A stretch of 64,000 nucleotides of DNA from Myoxocephalus aenaeus. Its lineage: Eukaryota; Chordata; Actinopteri; Perciformes; Cottidae. The stretch covers positions 3,030,001-3,094,000 of the forward strand of contig JBAMJR010000013.1 in NCBI GenBank assembly GCA_038501785.1, given 5' to 3'. Below, one piece after another: positions 34,005 to 46,687 of the stretch. The notes under the pieces are model-generated. The model made no database searches. It worked only from the letters and a program-made list of their open reading frames with translations, and had not been told where the DNA came from. Positions within the stretch are counted from its first letter, which is position 1, and each line of letters begins with the position of its first letter. Position numbers and translations under genes: made by a program.

Positions 34005-34197
34005 TATATATATATATTGTACATACTAGTTTAATGTTAATGTTGATGCTTAGTTTCTGTGTTCTACTCTGTTGTCTTTAATGTCTTTTTTATATGTATC
34101 TTGTTTATTGTATATCATATGTACGACGAGAGCAACGTGTAAATTTCATGTCTGTGTACACACACATGGCCAATAGCCATTTATTCTGATTCAATTA
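34005..34197 (+). repeat. LINE/SINE-like 3' tail, interrupted by the Tc1 element
   Basis: It reads TTGTCTTTAATGTC, then CTTGTTTATTGTATAT, and ends ACACATGGCCAATAG and ATTCTGATTC. This is the 3' end pattern of a common fish retroelement (usually ...GGCCAATAAAGCTGATTCTGATTC). The sequence left of the Tc1 insertion, about 32640-32783 (CACCTCCATCTGCACTATTA and TTTCTGCACTAATA), looks like the upstream part of the same element. Confidence 0.6.
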
Positions 34198-34814
34198 AAT
34201 GTAGCTGCCAGTCTTACTTACACGTCTCTTGTTTACTTAAGCTACACTTGTGAACATGAAACTGTCTCCTAGGTGTTAAAGAGGTGGAGATGACAGAAGC
34301 TCAGCGGTACTTTAATGCACCAAACTCCATCGTGAGACAAATAAATGAAGAAACTATATGCAAATGATTAAAGCAGAGGTAAACATTACTAATTTGTGGA
34401 CACTAATGTGTGTGCATAAAGTACATGAAAATGCACCCTTTACACCTGTCAGTGATCAGAGTACTGAGCCCTTGATATCATTCTGTGAATAAGGCTTATA
34501 AGTAAGTGTGTGTTTAGGGATGATGGGTGGTCATCCCTTCTTAAGTCTACTCACTCAGGATGTACATACTGAAGTGCTTGTGTCACACCTTGCTGAATGA
34601 CACTTTGTAGTGATTTTAATTGTAATAAGACCACAATACAGTACAATGAACCGAGATGTGAAAGCTGTGTGTGTTGTTGTGTGTATGGGGACCATTGTGC
34701 ACGGATATTATCATCATTGTTCCTGATTGGACAATGTGTGCAGGCCCATTTGTGTAAAAGAGATATTCTAATAAAGCCGGCTACCTCAGCACAGCTGCCA
34801 AGATGTGACAATGG

Positions 34815-34816
<2 letters not shown>

Positions 34817-34904
<88 letters not shown>
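34817..34904. repeat. (GT)n microsatellite
   Basis: About 44 GT units without interruption. Confidence 0.95.
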
Positions 34905-34911
<7 letters not shown>

Positions 34912-35025
34912 GCCATGGCACTCATAAGAGATCAGTGGACTTTCAGTGGCCTACTTAGACATATTTCCCATATGTGGACCAAGCTCCACATCTCAATACA
35001 CCTGCCATGACAAAACAATACTGGC

Positions 35026-35062
<37 letters not shown>

Positions 35063-36615
35063 ATCTCAAAACCTGTCCGTGTTAAGAGAAGGCCTGGCAA
35101 TGTCACATACAAAATTAAAGACTAGTTGCTTTGTTCATATTGAAATGTGTCTGCATTTGTTCCCATGCATATATATTTTAGGTTGAGTGTGTCCAAGTGA
35201 AAGACGAGATGTGTGTGTGTGTGTGTGTGTGTGTGACCCCTATCTTTGAACAATAGGTGCAAACCCCTCCGGTAATAATCCATTTACCTACAGTGCAGCA
35301 TGTAAAAACCTCATATAATCTTATTACCACACTAAAAGCTGGACCAGGACTATTGTGTCGACGGCATAGACATTGTAATGTGCTGTAATCATCATAACAG
35401 CCGCATCAGTCCTTGTAATCTGTGTGGCAGATCGTTTTTACAGGTGTGTCTTTTGTCATTTTAATGCTCTATAATCATGTTACATCCTCAAATATGTGTT
35501 AATGTGCGTCCCTCCAGGTGCTCCAGGGGTACAGAAAGCAAACTACTTTGAAGCATCTGGTCTCGAATGAATCTTGAGCAAATATTTCCTCGGAAGAATG
35601 AGGTGAAACGAGCAAACACACAAGCGCCGGCTCTAACACGCACTCGCACACACGCACACACACATCGATGCGAGGCTCTCCAAACATCTGCCAAGTGTCT
35701 TTTCTGTTGTTCTCTGTGATGGCAGAGCAACAGCGATATAAACCCTCTGTCAATGGAAAGGGAAACAAGACACAGAGGCAGCGGCGGGCCGGGCCAGACT
35801 TCAAAAGGTTTGAGACATGAATTGCATCATCTACTCATACGAGGGCGCCGTGTTTTCTCCTTCAGATAACGTTATGTAAGGGACATGTCTTTTTTATAAT
35901 GCAATGATTGATTTACTTTTATTTAATTCAAAGCCTGCATTTACATTTGAAGAGAAAGGCCGTGTCTTGGTGAAAACCTGCCGAGTCCTGCACCGAGTCG
36001 GGTGCCGGCAAATGAGTTGCGTAATAGGTAAAGGGGGCATTTAAAGGTGAGAATGAAGAAAAAATATCTTTCTGTAGAAATCAGGAATGAAAATGATTTG
36101 GCATTATTTAAATAAGTTATCAAGCATAATCAGCCGCAAGGATTTTTTATTTTTTTTATTGTAAAAGCCGACCATCGATGGCCTATCGCCACCCCCCACA
36201 CCAAAATGGAGTGCCCTCAGCGCCGCCAGTGAAAAGAAACTTTTCTAAACCTGGATTTGTGATTTCAGGACAAAAACACCCAGCTTGACTACGAGGGAAA
36301 AAATTGAAGCACTCTAAAGGGAGTGACTTTATAGAGGCCTGCCGATTAATCAGTTGTCCCATTCAACTTCATTAAATTTGGGCAGAGACAGACAAAAACC
36401 TTAAAGACAGAATATGTCAAATTGATGGCAAATAAAACCCAAATGTACTGAATGATGCGTCTCAGAAAATTTGAAAATGTGAGAATTCCAGCACATTTGT
36501 TTTGTTCTATCACAGTCGTGGGACGTGTTTTTTTTTTAGCTATCAAACTTACTTCTGTGGCACTATTTCACCCCCTAGACCCAACATACACACACACACA
36601 GAGCGTTGCACTCAC

Positions 36616-36741
36616 TGGCTGAACGTCTTGTCCATGAGGTCGGTGTTGTTGATCATGACGATGCACTCGTCCTCTTGAAACAAGCCCTCCTTTCGTGAGC
36701 GACTCTCCTCCTCCACGCCGCGGATGTACAGACCGAGAGAC
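36616..36741 (-). CDS. pard3b: pard3b exon: PDZ1 core
   Basis: A 126-nt exon (phase 2 in, phase 2 out) between CTGTCAG and AGCCA|GTGAGT. It encodes SLGLYIRGVEEESRSRKEGL, then FQEDECIVMINNTDLMDKTF and S. These are strands C to E of PDZ1, with GLF and the ECIVxIN core typical of PAR3 PDZ1. SRSRKEGLF is the pard3b-type loop. Length and phase suit a symmetric exon in the middle of the domain. Confidence 0.95.
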
Positions 36742-37473
36742 CTGACAGGAGAGCGAGCAATGAGAGGAAGGGAGGTGAAGGTGAAGATATGTTCCTTGCA
36801 CGCATACACAAGTGACTTTCAGTGTGTGTCCCTCGTGTGTCTGATGGGACCGTCCATATGGTGTTCATGTCTCGATGTGGATCAGTGGAACGACATGACA
36901 GACAAGCACACAGATGATCAGAATATGGAGGGTAACACATGATAAAGGGACGGACACACATTGACAGTAAGAAGGCAGCAGAGACTGACATCGACGTGGC
37001 ATCTTAACAAAGCTGAGGCGTTGACACTGACCTCCGCTGCAGGTTAAGAGGTGAAAGGGATGATGGTAAATGGCGGAACGAGATGGAGGAGGTGTTCGGG
37101 GGAAACGGGAGAAGTGGACAGGAAAGAACAGACATGGAGGAATTTGAGGAGGAGATTGGCAGGGTCAGGTGAGTCATGAGAACAGCCATGAAAGCTCATC
37201 CTGCTTTCCTTTAGGAAATCCCCATCCACTGTCTGACTGCCACACGCCCAAAGAAAAGCCCTGCATAGCTGTGCAGTTTTTCTTCTTTTCCCACTGTGTG
37301 TGTGTGAGTGTGTGTGTGTTTGTGTGTGTGTGTGTTTGTCATGTGTGTGCACTGTAGCACCTGGGTCGTGAATTCCTGATAAATGCAGAAGATTACGAGG
37401 ATATAACTCAGCTGGGAAAACAGACAATACTTTTTGAGGTTAAAGGGCAGAAGGTAGGGCGTGTTTATAATTA

Positions 37474-37523
<50 letters not shown>

Positions 37524-37555
37524 TCTGTTTGTTTGTCTGCGTGCACACAACTTAC
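36742..37555 (-). other. pard3b intron inside PDZ1
   Basis: An 814-nt intron with a GT-rich segment at 37295-37340 and a (GT)n tract at 37476-37520, the latter being a (CA)n run just after the donor in the transcript. No other feature seen. Confidence 0.75.
37476..37520. repeat. (GT)n downstream of the first PDZ1 exon in the transcript
   Basis: It reads as (CA)n in the pard3b RNA, starting about 35 nt after the donor. Confidence 0.95.
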
Positions 37556-37639
37556 CGTCCACTAAGTGATGAGCTGTAAGGAACCACATGAATTCCCAAG
37601 GGACTGTCCTCTCCCAGGATCTCCACTGTTCTAGTCAGG
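37556..37639 (-). CDS. pard3b: pard3b exon: start of PDZ1 (carboxylate-binding loop)
   Basis: An 84-nt exon (phase 2 in, phase 2 out) reading LTRTVEILGEDSPLGIHVVP then YSSSLSGR. PLGIHVVP is the carboxylate-binding loop and strand B of PAR3 PDZ1; SSLSGR is the pard3b form. The donor is GACG|GTAAGT. The acceptor GAGTAG follows directly after a long (TG)n run, so it lacks a normal polypyrimidine tract. A (CA)n run lies about 35 nt after the donor in the transcript. Skipping this exon would keep the reading frame but delete the ligand loop of PDZ1. Confidence 0.95.
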
Positions 37640-37641
37640 CT

Positions 37642-37645
<4 letters not shown>

Positions 37646-37688
<43 letters not shown>

Positions 37689-37689
37689 C
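37646..37689. repeat. (CA)n at the acceptor of the first PDZ1 exon
   Basis: It reads as (UG)n in the RNA, ending a few bases before the GAGUAG acceptor. Confidence 0.95.
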
Positions 37690-38608
37690 GAAAATCAAAA
37701 TCAGTGGGAGAAAAATAGATTTAATATTAGCATACTGAAATACAAACAACAGTACAAGTTATCTCACAGTATAATGAAGGGAGGCTTTGATTTCTGTTCT
37801 CTGCGTACAAACATTAACTGCTAAACACACAATGCCAACGTGGAAACGTCCGATCGGTCAATTCTCAAAAATACACAAACCCTAAAACATAGTGTGGAGA
37901 CATTTGGGAGGGCGTGTAACACAGAGAAGGTAAGGTCTCAAACACAAACACATGCAGACACCAGAACACTCGTGGAAATGTGCGTCTCCTGAGGAAAGGT
38001 TTGACAAAGTGCTCTCCTAGATTGACGCATCACATTCCATGGCCGTGTTCATCGCGCTAAAAATACTTTCTTTTCCCCCGTTAAGGATTAAGCCGTGTCG
38101 GCGAGGCCGAACCCGGAGAGGAAGGGACACTCTATTCAAAGTCAACAAAACTGCAGACGGCTCTGTGTGTGTGTTTGTCAAAACTTTTTTGAGCCATTTC
38201 ATCTCTATGGGTTTCTTCCTCTCTTTCAATCTCTCAATGTCTCGTTTGGATCATTCAAGTGTGTCTGCTTTGCATTCTGTCTGTGTTTTAATGTGTGTGC
38301 GTGTTGAAGTCTTTGTTTGTTTGATTAGTTTATCTATCAGAGCACAGCCATTAATCCTCCCCTGACCTTCTCCATGCTCCCTGTGTGGGTTTTTTCTCAC
38401 TGAGTTAGTCTGAACTTAGTTTTGTACTCTTTAGTTCTACCCTCCTCTCTCTCTCTCTCTGTCTGTTTATATTGTCTCTCTCCCTCTCACGATCCATCCC
38501 TATACCCAGATGAACTGATCGCAGTACAGTTGCTGATGAACTCCAGAAAGGGTGGTTGGGTTGATGGTGGGTGGCAACAGGGGAGAGATGCAAAGTGAAA
38601 AAGCAAGT

Positions 38609-38650
<42 letters not shown>

Positions 38651-39209
38651 CCCCCCTCACACACACAAAGCTGATGCTGCCTCATCGTCACTCAGCAGAT
38701 TTGAGTTAATCCAGACAAAAGGAAACAAGGGACTGCAAGAGAGCGGAAGGCCCGGGCAGAGGGAGGAAAGATGGATGAGGGAGAGTGACAGGCAGGGATG
38801 GAGGGAGAAAAGGAGGGAGGTTATTAGTTGAGATGAAGGGAGAAAGGGATGAAAGAATGGTGGCGGTGAAGAAGTAAAAAAAAAGATGTCGTTATGGGAA
38901 AAACTAAAGAGCAGTAAGACTAATGAGTTGGCCCAATTCCATACTACATGTCAACAAGTTTTGAGTTTATAGCTGGAAAAGTGAAAAAAATATTTTCAGA
39001 AAAACATCTTGCTTTAATTAACTTGCAGTTTGACTAATATGCAATGGTGGAAGTATTGCATACTATTCCTGTTATATTCCTGTTAAAATGAACAGTTAAG
39101 TATGCTGATGGCTTTCATACTATAGAGATTTGTACAGAGCACACTGTACACTCTCAGTGTGTGCTATAGATTTGGGACACAGCATGAGATTCCAAAGATA
39201 GGCTCTGAG

Positions 39210-39500
39210 GCTGCCCGGTGCTTTGAGCTAAATGCTAATGCCAGCATGCTAACGCAGTCAGATAATGCCACATGCTGATGTTCAGCAGGGAAAGTTCATC
39301 ATGTTCATCTGTGCATCTTATTTTAGTGTGTTAGAGCGCTAACATTTGCAAATATGGAGGATAGCTTATCTCATTCATTTTTGTCCGTAATATAAAACTT
39401 GGACGCGTAAAGTTCAGGGGAATATCTATGTCCTTAGGGTGCATTGGTACCCATGAATGTCTGGAACAAAACTAGAGTCATTCCATTGAGCAGCAACTGA
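39210..39500 (+). repeat. GCTAATGC-type fish repeat, decayed
   Basis: It contains GAGCTAAATGCTAATGCCAG, CATGCTAACGCAGTC, CATGCTGATGTTCAGCAGGG, GCGCTAACATTTGC and CCATGAATGTCTGGAACAAA. This order matches a repeat common in percomorph fish, with the usual TGAATGTCTG word near its 3' end. Confidence 0.6.
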
Positions 39501-40810
39501 AACGTTTGACCCGCTGGTGGCACGAGATCAAAAGTCAGAGGCTCTCCAAAGTCCGTAGGATCCGTCCTCTTTGGAGACAAACTGTTCATCCATTCTTTAG
39601 TTGTGACATTTCCCTCTGGACCAAAGTGGGGTCAAAGAGTAGCTCAAATTCATACGGGGTAAATAGGGAAAGAAGAGAAGAAACGGAAGGAAAGAAGAAG
39701 GCTGAGGAACAAAACAGTGAGGGAGAAAAAAAGGAAGAGACGGTAGGAAGCGAGGGAGGTCTGGAAGCAAGATATAGTGAAACGAAGGGAGGAGGAGGCA
39801 CTGAATTAATGAGACAAGGCTAATGAATAGCATTAATATGAGGAAAAATAACATCCACCCTCCCTCCATCCTTTCCTGTTGTTGTGCCTCTGATCTCTAA
39901 CACTCCCACAAGAACACACACACACACGCACACACACACGCAAGCACTTGAGATCCATTTGCGTTTCCTTTTTTATTTTTTGTTTGAGATGTATGCCAGG
40001 CTGCTGCGCTGCAAAAAAAAAAATGAAGTGGAGGTGAGAGAGAGACAAAATGGGTGAGACTTGAGAAAAAAAGAGAGAGGGAGAGAGCGAGAGACGCAGA
40101 GAGATGAAGAGAGCAGGTGTTGTCTTTATCCACCTGCCACTTCACTGATCCTCGCTATGAAAGAGCAGAAAAAAAAAAAAGGAGGAGGATGTGCATTACC
40201 AAACCACTCTCTCCCTCTCACTGCATTTCACCCTCTCACCCTTCCATCTTATTTGTCCCTTTCTCTCTCTCTCTCTCTCTCCCTCTCTCTCTCTCAGCTG
40301 GTCTTCAAAGTGCCAAAAGATGAAAGGAGTAAAGGGAATGCAGAACACTGTATAGGCAAACACATGAATAAACACATCACAGAAGAAAAGAAAAAGAGGT
40401 AGGAGCTGATGAATGAATGAGTACACAGTAATTAACTAAAAATAATCACGTGTAGGTGTACTATTTTATAGAGTATAAAGAGTATATTGTGTTCTGTTGA
40501 TGAGTAATAGCGTGACGTTGATAATCTCTGTTAAACCCTGTAAATCCCCCTTGTCTTGTGCATCCAGTGAAACCTATTTACCTTTTCACCTCCGAGCTTC
40601 TAAAACACCTCCAACGCGGAGCCTTATTTCACAAAGAAAAATTGCACGATGGCGACGCTATTTCAATAAACCAATTTACAGTAAATCTGTTTCCCAGAAT
40701 AAAAAGCACACTTTGATTCACAGGTAATGAGTTTTCCTGTGTACCACGCTGTGTGGTTAAAATTACGGTGAGCCATTACTGTTTTTATAGGTGTCGCTTC
40801 ACACTCGCAC

Positions 40811-40818
40811 ACACACAA

Positions 40819-40899
<81 letters not shown>
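40811..40899. repeat. (CA)n microsatellite
   Basis: Long CA array with a few AAAC interruptions at its left end. Confidence 0.95.
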
Positions 40900-40902
<3 letters not shown>

Positions 40903-41383
40903 TCATTCATTTAACGTATGTTTGGCTGTTCCAATATTTATGGCTGCATTCCTCTACTCATTTTGGACTTTTTTGCAATTTCAAGGATCGTTTCCCAGCG
41001 ACTACAAAAACCATTACATCACTTTTACATTACTCACAGCTGAGATGGTTTGTGCGCCAGAGTGCGTGAACGTGAGATGATATGTGGAAGGAAAAAAAGT
41101 TCCTGAGAAAATGAAGCAAATGTGTGCCTCTTAAGTAATGACCTTTATATCCACCACATTGAACTGTCTAGTACCAGAGGACTCCATAATACTAAAAACT
41201 ATATTCTCTGATTGCCTTCTATTCAGATGTTCACACTTATTTGAGTCAGAATTTGTTTCTCAGGGTTGTGTGTCCCACTAACTCACTGTCCGAATGTTAT
41301 CATGACAAAAAGGTCCGTTATGGCCCACCCACACCTCATATGGAAGTAATGCATGTAGCGTATGATGAATATGAGATTGTACG

Positions 41384-41385
<2 letters not shown>

Positions 41386-41445
<60 letters not shown>
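41386..41445. repeat. (GT)n microsatellite
   Basis: About 30 GT units. Confidence 0.95.
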
Positions 41446-41447
<2 letters not shown>

Positions 41448-42585
41448 ATCTAATCTCTGTTGCTATGGAGAGAGGCTAACACGGCTACGGCTGAGGTCAG
41501 ACATTATTCTCTCCACATTGCTCTCTCTTAAGTCTCTCTGCCTGCATGTCCGCTCTACAGGTTAACTACGTATTCTTTTTGTTGTAGTATTTATGAGCTG
41601 ACTGCGGATTAAATGCCCACACTGAAATAAAGAGCGACACACTTTCCATTAAGGGAGGTCAATGTTGTCAGACAGAGCGACCCGTTGTTCAATGATGTAA
41701 CGCCCATTTTCTCCGATTTACAACTGACCCATTTTTTACTGCCTCGGTTCCGTATTAGTCATGCTATTGCAAAGATTGACCTTGGTTTGGTTGTGTGGAC
41801 ACATCGGGCTTGTGTGTTTATTAGAGGACAACTCTTTTGGGTTTCGATCTGAGGGAGACCTTCGAGTCTCTACGCGTGAATGAGGAAAATTGAAATTACA
41901 TTTCGTTATTTCCACTTTTGCCAGGGCCACTAATGGAAAAATCGGTGGGACGTTTCAATATTTGTTCTGTGACATGGTGAGACATCACGAGTCCCGCAGT
42001 GGAATAAACACACAACTCACGCAATTAGAAATGTTGTAAACAAATCAGCATTTTATCCACATTATCTAAAACACGTATTGGTAAGTACAAATAATTATAA
42101 TTCTGCTACTTCCTCAATCAGCCTCCATATTTTAGTTGGTTGCATAAACATGCGATGGGTGATTGTGGTGGACATCTTCGACGTGCGTGTCAAAGAAAAA
42201 ATAACAATGGAATGAAAAATTGAATTACCAGGGGGATTAATAAAGTAGTCCTGATTTGGTTTAGAAAATGCGCCTCAGTTTTATTGCATTATTCTCAGGC
42301 AAAGGCGGAATAAAACTGATTACGCTTTTTTTATGAAACATAAAATCAGGCTATAATATTAAGCTAAAGAAAAACATTACACAGCAAAGGCAGCGTATTC
42401 ATTGAAAGGGTGTAAAGGTCATGGGGGAGGGCATTAATGGATTGGTACTACACATCATACAGCTTAACCTAAGTAAAGCCTTCATTGTAAACAGATTCAT
42501 AGGTGCCTAGTATATTGTTCTCCATGCTTGTTACATGTACGGTGACTATCTCTCCTCACTCTGGAAGACTGTGAGCCGGCCCCCA

Positions 42586-42618
<33 letters not shown>

Positions 42619-43111
42619 CTTACGAGGCCCAAAGGAGACATAGGGCATTCTGCACCCGTACCACTTCATTAAGCAGCCCTCATTAGTGTATGCATGTGTG
42701 TTCTGTGTTCAGTCGTGTCTGCTTTTAGAAAAAAACAACCAAAAAAACAGTTGCAAGTGTGTTTGTAGCTGTTTATTTTTAAAGCGGTGTGTGAGTGTGT
42801 GTATGGTAGGCAGTCTACACAAGTCTGCGTGCTTTGTGTGAGTGTGTGTGAGTGTGTGTGTGTGACCCTGACCCTGTTTTTGCAGTCTTTTGTAGTGGGC
42901 TAATGATGGGGCTTCTTTACACTAACTATATCTGCAAAGGGCCTTGATCTGGATGAGGATACAGTTTTAATGAAGGGAAAGTAGGACACACAAACGCACA
43001 CACGAACATCAACAAACATGAACGTGGACAAGCATGCGCCCGCAAAAAGCTATCCCGATAATTACGCAACACAAATAGGTGGACTGCAGTACAAGAGTTA
43101 ACAACACTGAC

Positions 43112-43182
43112 CTGCCGGTGGAGGTGTGTTTGCCTTGGGGTCGGTCGACCCCTGCCTGCCTCTCCGCGGCGGGACCGGCTGC
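43112..43182 (-). CDS. pard3b: pard3b exon: short variable linker before PDZ1
   Basis: A 71-nt exon (phase 0 in, phase 2 out) between CTCCGCAG and GGCAG|GTCAGT. It encodes AAGPAAERQAGVDRPQGK and then HTSTG. The sequence is not conserved enough to be recognised alone. The call rests on good splice sites, an open frame, and exact phase agreement with both neighbours: the split codon AG|C restores S before LTRTVEI of PDZ1. This linker is longer in the mammalian protein, so another small exon could be hidden in the 8.5-kb or 5.5-kb flanking introns. Confidence 0.75.
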
Positions 43183-43638
43183 CTGCGGAGAAAACACACA
43201 GAACATCTTCCTGTAAAGTCAGCGAGAGACGACCGAAAAGAGAAAATCAAGCTCCAGCAGCACATTCGATCTGTCCGAAAGGGGAAGGCGTCGTGGCTGG
43301 ACAAAAGACAAATGGCAGATCAAGTGAATTTCTTTGAGACATGTGGATGGATTAACCCTGTTTAATAAACATAAATCTGTAAATGAGTGACATTATAGAA
43401 GCCGTGTTTTGATTTTGGCTTGTAATGCACCGCACCCAATATGAAAGTCTTTGCCGTTTGAAAGACAGGAGAACGCATAAAGGGAATGAATGAATGGATG
43501 AGTGAAGTGATGAGCGTGGGGGCTGCTAAACTGACGGATGGATGATGTACAAATAGCAATTAATATGTGAAGGCAAGAAGGCAAGAAGACAGTGTTGCCA
43601 AGCAGTAATAAATAACAATGTCACTTGGCATGGCAACT

Positions 43639-43644
<6 letters not shown>

Positions 43645-43693
<49 letters not shown>

Positions 43694-43779
43694 GTGAGAG
43701 AGAGGTGTGAGAAAGAAGGGTGTAAATGTGAGCCAAGGGAGCTGTAATAATTACTTAATACACTGACATAGGGCTTGCA

Positions 43780-43831
<52 letters not shown>
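43645..43831. repeat. (GA)n and (GT)n microsatellites
   Basis: (GA)n at 43645-43691 and (GT)n at 43782-43831. Confidence 0.95.
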
Positions 43832-43832
<1 letters not shown>

Positions 43833-46636
43833 TGAATGACATGTGTTTATGTTAGAGACTCAGAGAGGTGAGCTCCACAGGGACCGGGTTTCATGTCCAG
43901 CGGTGAAGGGACCATGAATCATCTCAAACCCGACACATGACATGTGTGTCTGTGTGCGCACATTCTTGTGTGAATGAGCGCACACATGAGATTTTGCAAC
44001 AACCTATCACTGCTACATACGTGTGCGAGTCCACGGAGGGAACACTGCATCACGGAAATCTGCTCAGTTCCGCCCAATCGCACCTCGCTATGGCACAGAA
44101 AACTATTCAGTTTTTAAACAATATGAAGGAGATGTATTGATTTAATTGGTCTGTAGAGACCCGGCGTCCTGATGTTACCTCGAGGCCAGCTGCTTTTCTA
44201 CTAGCTTCTGTATTTCAAAGCTAAATCATTGAGGGTTTATCCATTTAAAACGTCAAACGCGATTGGAAATCAAACGTAATACTCATTTATGATCCTACAA
44301 AAAAATACTACAGCTTCATTGAAATGTTACCGACGCGTGGCACAAATACATTCGTCATCACATTTGTGGATTTCTCCCTCTCCAATGCCCACGACATCCT
44401 TCAACGCTCTCCTCTCAAGCCGTCTTTTCTACTTGTTTAGCGGTTGCCTTAAATAGGTCTCCTCCCTCTCGGTGCAGCCTCGAACAGCTTCAGTCTTGGC
44501 AGTTAAAAAATGAAATAATAGGTCAACAATAATTATATGTGTATATACATGTATCTAAAGCACTCAAAGAGTGATCCGCGCCATATAGTCCTGATTATTG
44601 TATCAGAATATCTGGCAAAAAATGATGAGGGTTACCATTTGGTCCTCACTGTCTGCATGTTTATAAGTGCTTGTGGATTTCTTAGTGGACGTGTTTGCGT
44701 GAGCATATGCAGACCGACACACGCAGGTCAATAAGGCTCAACGTTAGTAGTCGGCACTAATGGACTCTTAACATGACCTTTCCCCTCTGACCTCTCACCG
44801 TACTGCCATTTGACCTCCACCACCTGTCAGAGAATGGGAGAGGGAAGGAGAGAGAGAAGGAGCCGAGAGCAGGACAGATGAGTGATGGAGAGGAAATGTC
44901 AGAGAGCTGAAGAAATTCAGGTCGAGGAACAACAGCTGTAGGAGGAGGGTGGGGGGGGATGAGTAGAGTTAGATGAAGGTGAGATGAGGAGCAGCAGTGA
45001 ATGACAGACTGCGGATACTGTAACCATATGTTTGGGGTTTGGTGGCTTGAAAATCAATTAGTCTGGCCTAGCTGCAGATGCTGTCATGTGAGCCTAATTA
45101 CTAAGAGGATGACAGGTAACATTAATTATCCTAACCTCTTTGTCATAACAATAGCCACTCATAAACTAATTGGAAAGTCTTCGGTGCTTAATTGTATGTC
45201 TCATTTAATAACTACACGTAGAAATAGTCTCTCTCTCTCTCTCTTTGGAGGAGCGACGTATTAATTAAAAAGGCCAGCGATGACGGCTCCTTATCAAAAG
45301 GGTAATTTGGAACGAGTAAATGAATGTGAACAAATAAATGTGTCTCATTATTCTTCGCAATATTGGAGAATTATTTATATCCAGAGACAACTTTGTTGTT
45401 TTTGATCGGAGAATAAAATCTTTCTCTAAGTTACTCATTGAATCACACTATGTTATCTATAACTAGTAACTAACTAACTAGTAGTCTGAACACTTCTAAC
45501 AATGATACGTGCCAATGAGCAGCCAATAGCACCATCATCACTGTTATTCCATTACCTCAATTACATAATACCATTGAATGTTACTGAGATTATAATACAC
45601 TTTATGAATATGTTTCAAGGTTGATTAGCACTCAGCCAATCATTGCTTTCAGGAATTTATAATAATATCGCATCAAAATGTAAAGTGCCACAAACAGAGT
45701 ATTTATATACACAAGAAGCCCAGTAATAATTATTGAAAGACCGGATGCTTTATATGTATTAAATGACAAAGATGTATTGAAATATTTCGAGGACAACGGC
45801 AGAGAAAAAGATGAATACATTAGTCTGCCGACCTTGGACAGCTCAATCGATACTTGTGAGCATTAGCGGCCCTCCAAAAAACTGGAGGATCGAGAAGCAG
45901 CATTTCCATTTTAACTCAATGATGGATAATCCTACCTTGAATAACTATGCTTATATTAAATGGGCAGCGAGCGTTTAGTATTCTCGGTCCAATCTAATAA
46001 TTGCTTAAAAGCGGATAAAAACAGTGAACTATTAGTGATATTGCTAATTACTGAATAACCAATCAAGCTAAGTGTTCCCTGAGTGAGTATGATAGATGAA
46101 TTGTAACGCGTGCCGCATAGTTTGTGCTTACGCGTCGTATACGGTATGCGTCTATAAATGTGTGTGACAGTGATAAACCGAAGGTAATCTATCCTGAAAT
46201 ATGTCTTTGGGGACGTGGCTGATGAATTGGAGTGAATATGGGTTTTGATAAATTCCACGTCAAAGAGAGCCCGACGTCTGAACCAGGAAATAAACAAAAA
46301 GTCAACACTCATTTTTCTATGACATAAATCTGTAAACACACAAGTTTATTTGTTTAGGACAACAACGGCTAAAACTCTATGTGTCGGTGTTTGGTCAGTT
46401 TAACGGCAAAGGACACAAATTTCTATGTTGTCGATTTTGTTGTTGTTGCTTTTTGTTCTAAATGATTATCATAAGCCAGCATCATTAGTGTAACGTGTAT
46501 CTGCTGTCCCTGCATTGTTTCATGCCTGTCAGACTCATGAAGATGAGTTCAGCTCTCTAACTCTACGCATGCAGCACGACTAGGAACAGGAGAAGCTGCA
46601 AACACAAAAGAGCAGACGCTTTCACGTGAAAACCAG

Positions 46637-46686
<50 letters not shown>
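46637..46686. repeat. (CA)n microsatellite
   Basis: About 24 CA units. Confidence 0.95.

Positions 46687-46687
<1 letters not shown>

Larger units (their letters stand above)
31150..36615 (-). other. pard3b intron inside PDZ1, with Tc1 element
   Basis: A 5.5-kb intron splitting PDZ1. It holds the two inverted LINE/SINE-like tails, the Tc1/mariner element 32784-34004 and (GT)n tracts at 34817-34904, 35031-35059 and 35210-35235. The rest is AT-rich unique-looking sequence. Confidence 0.75.
37640..43111 (-). other. pard3b intron before PDZ1
   Basis: A 5.5-kb intron. It holds (CA)n at 37646-37689, (CT)n at 38608-38647 and 40261-40296, purine-rich blocks at 38700-38880 and 39655-39810, a GCTAATGC-type fish repeat at about 39210-39500, (CA)n at 40811-40899, (GT)n at 41386-41445 and (CA)n at 42588-42617. 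No supported exon besides the flanking ones. Confidence 0.7.
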
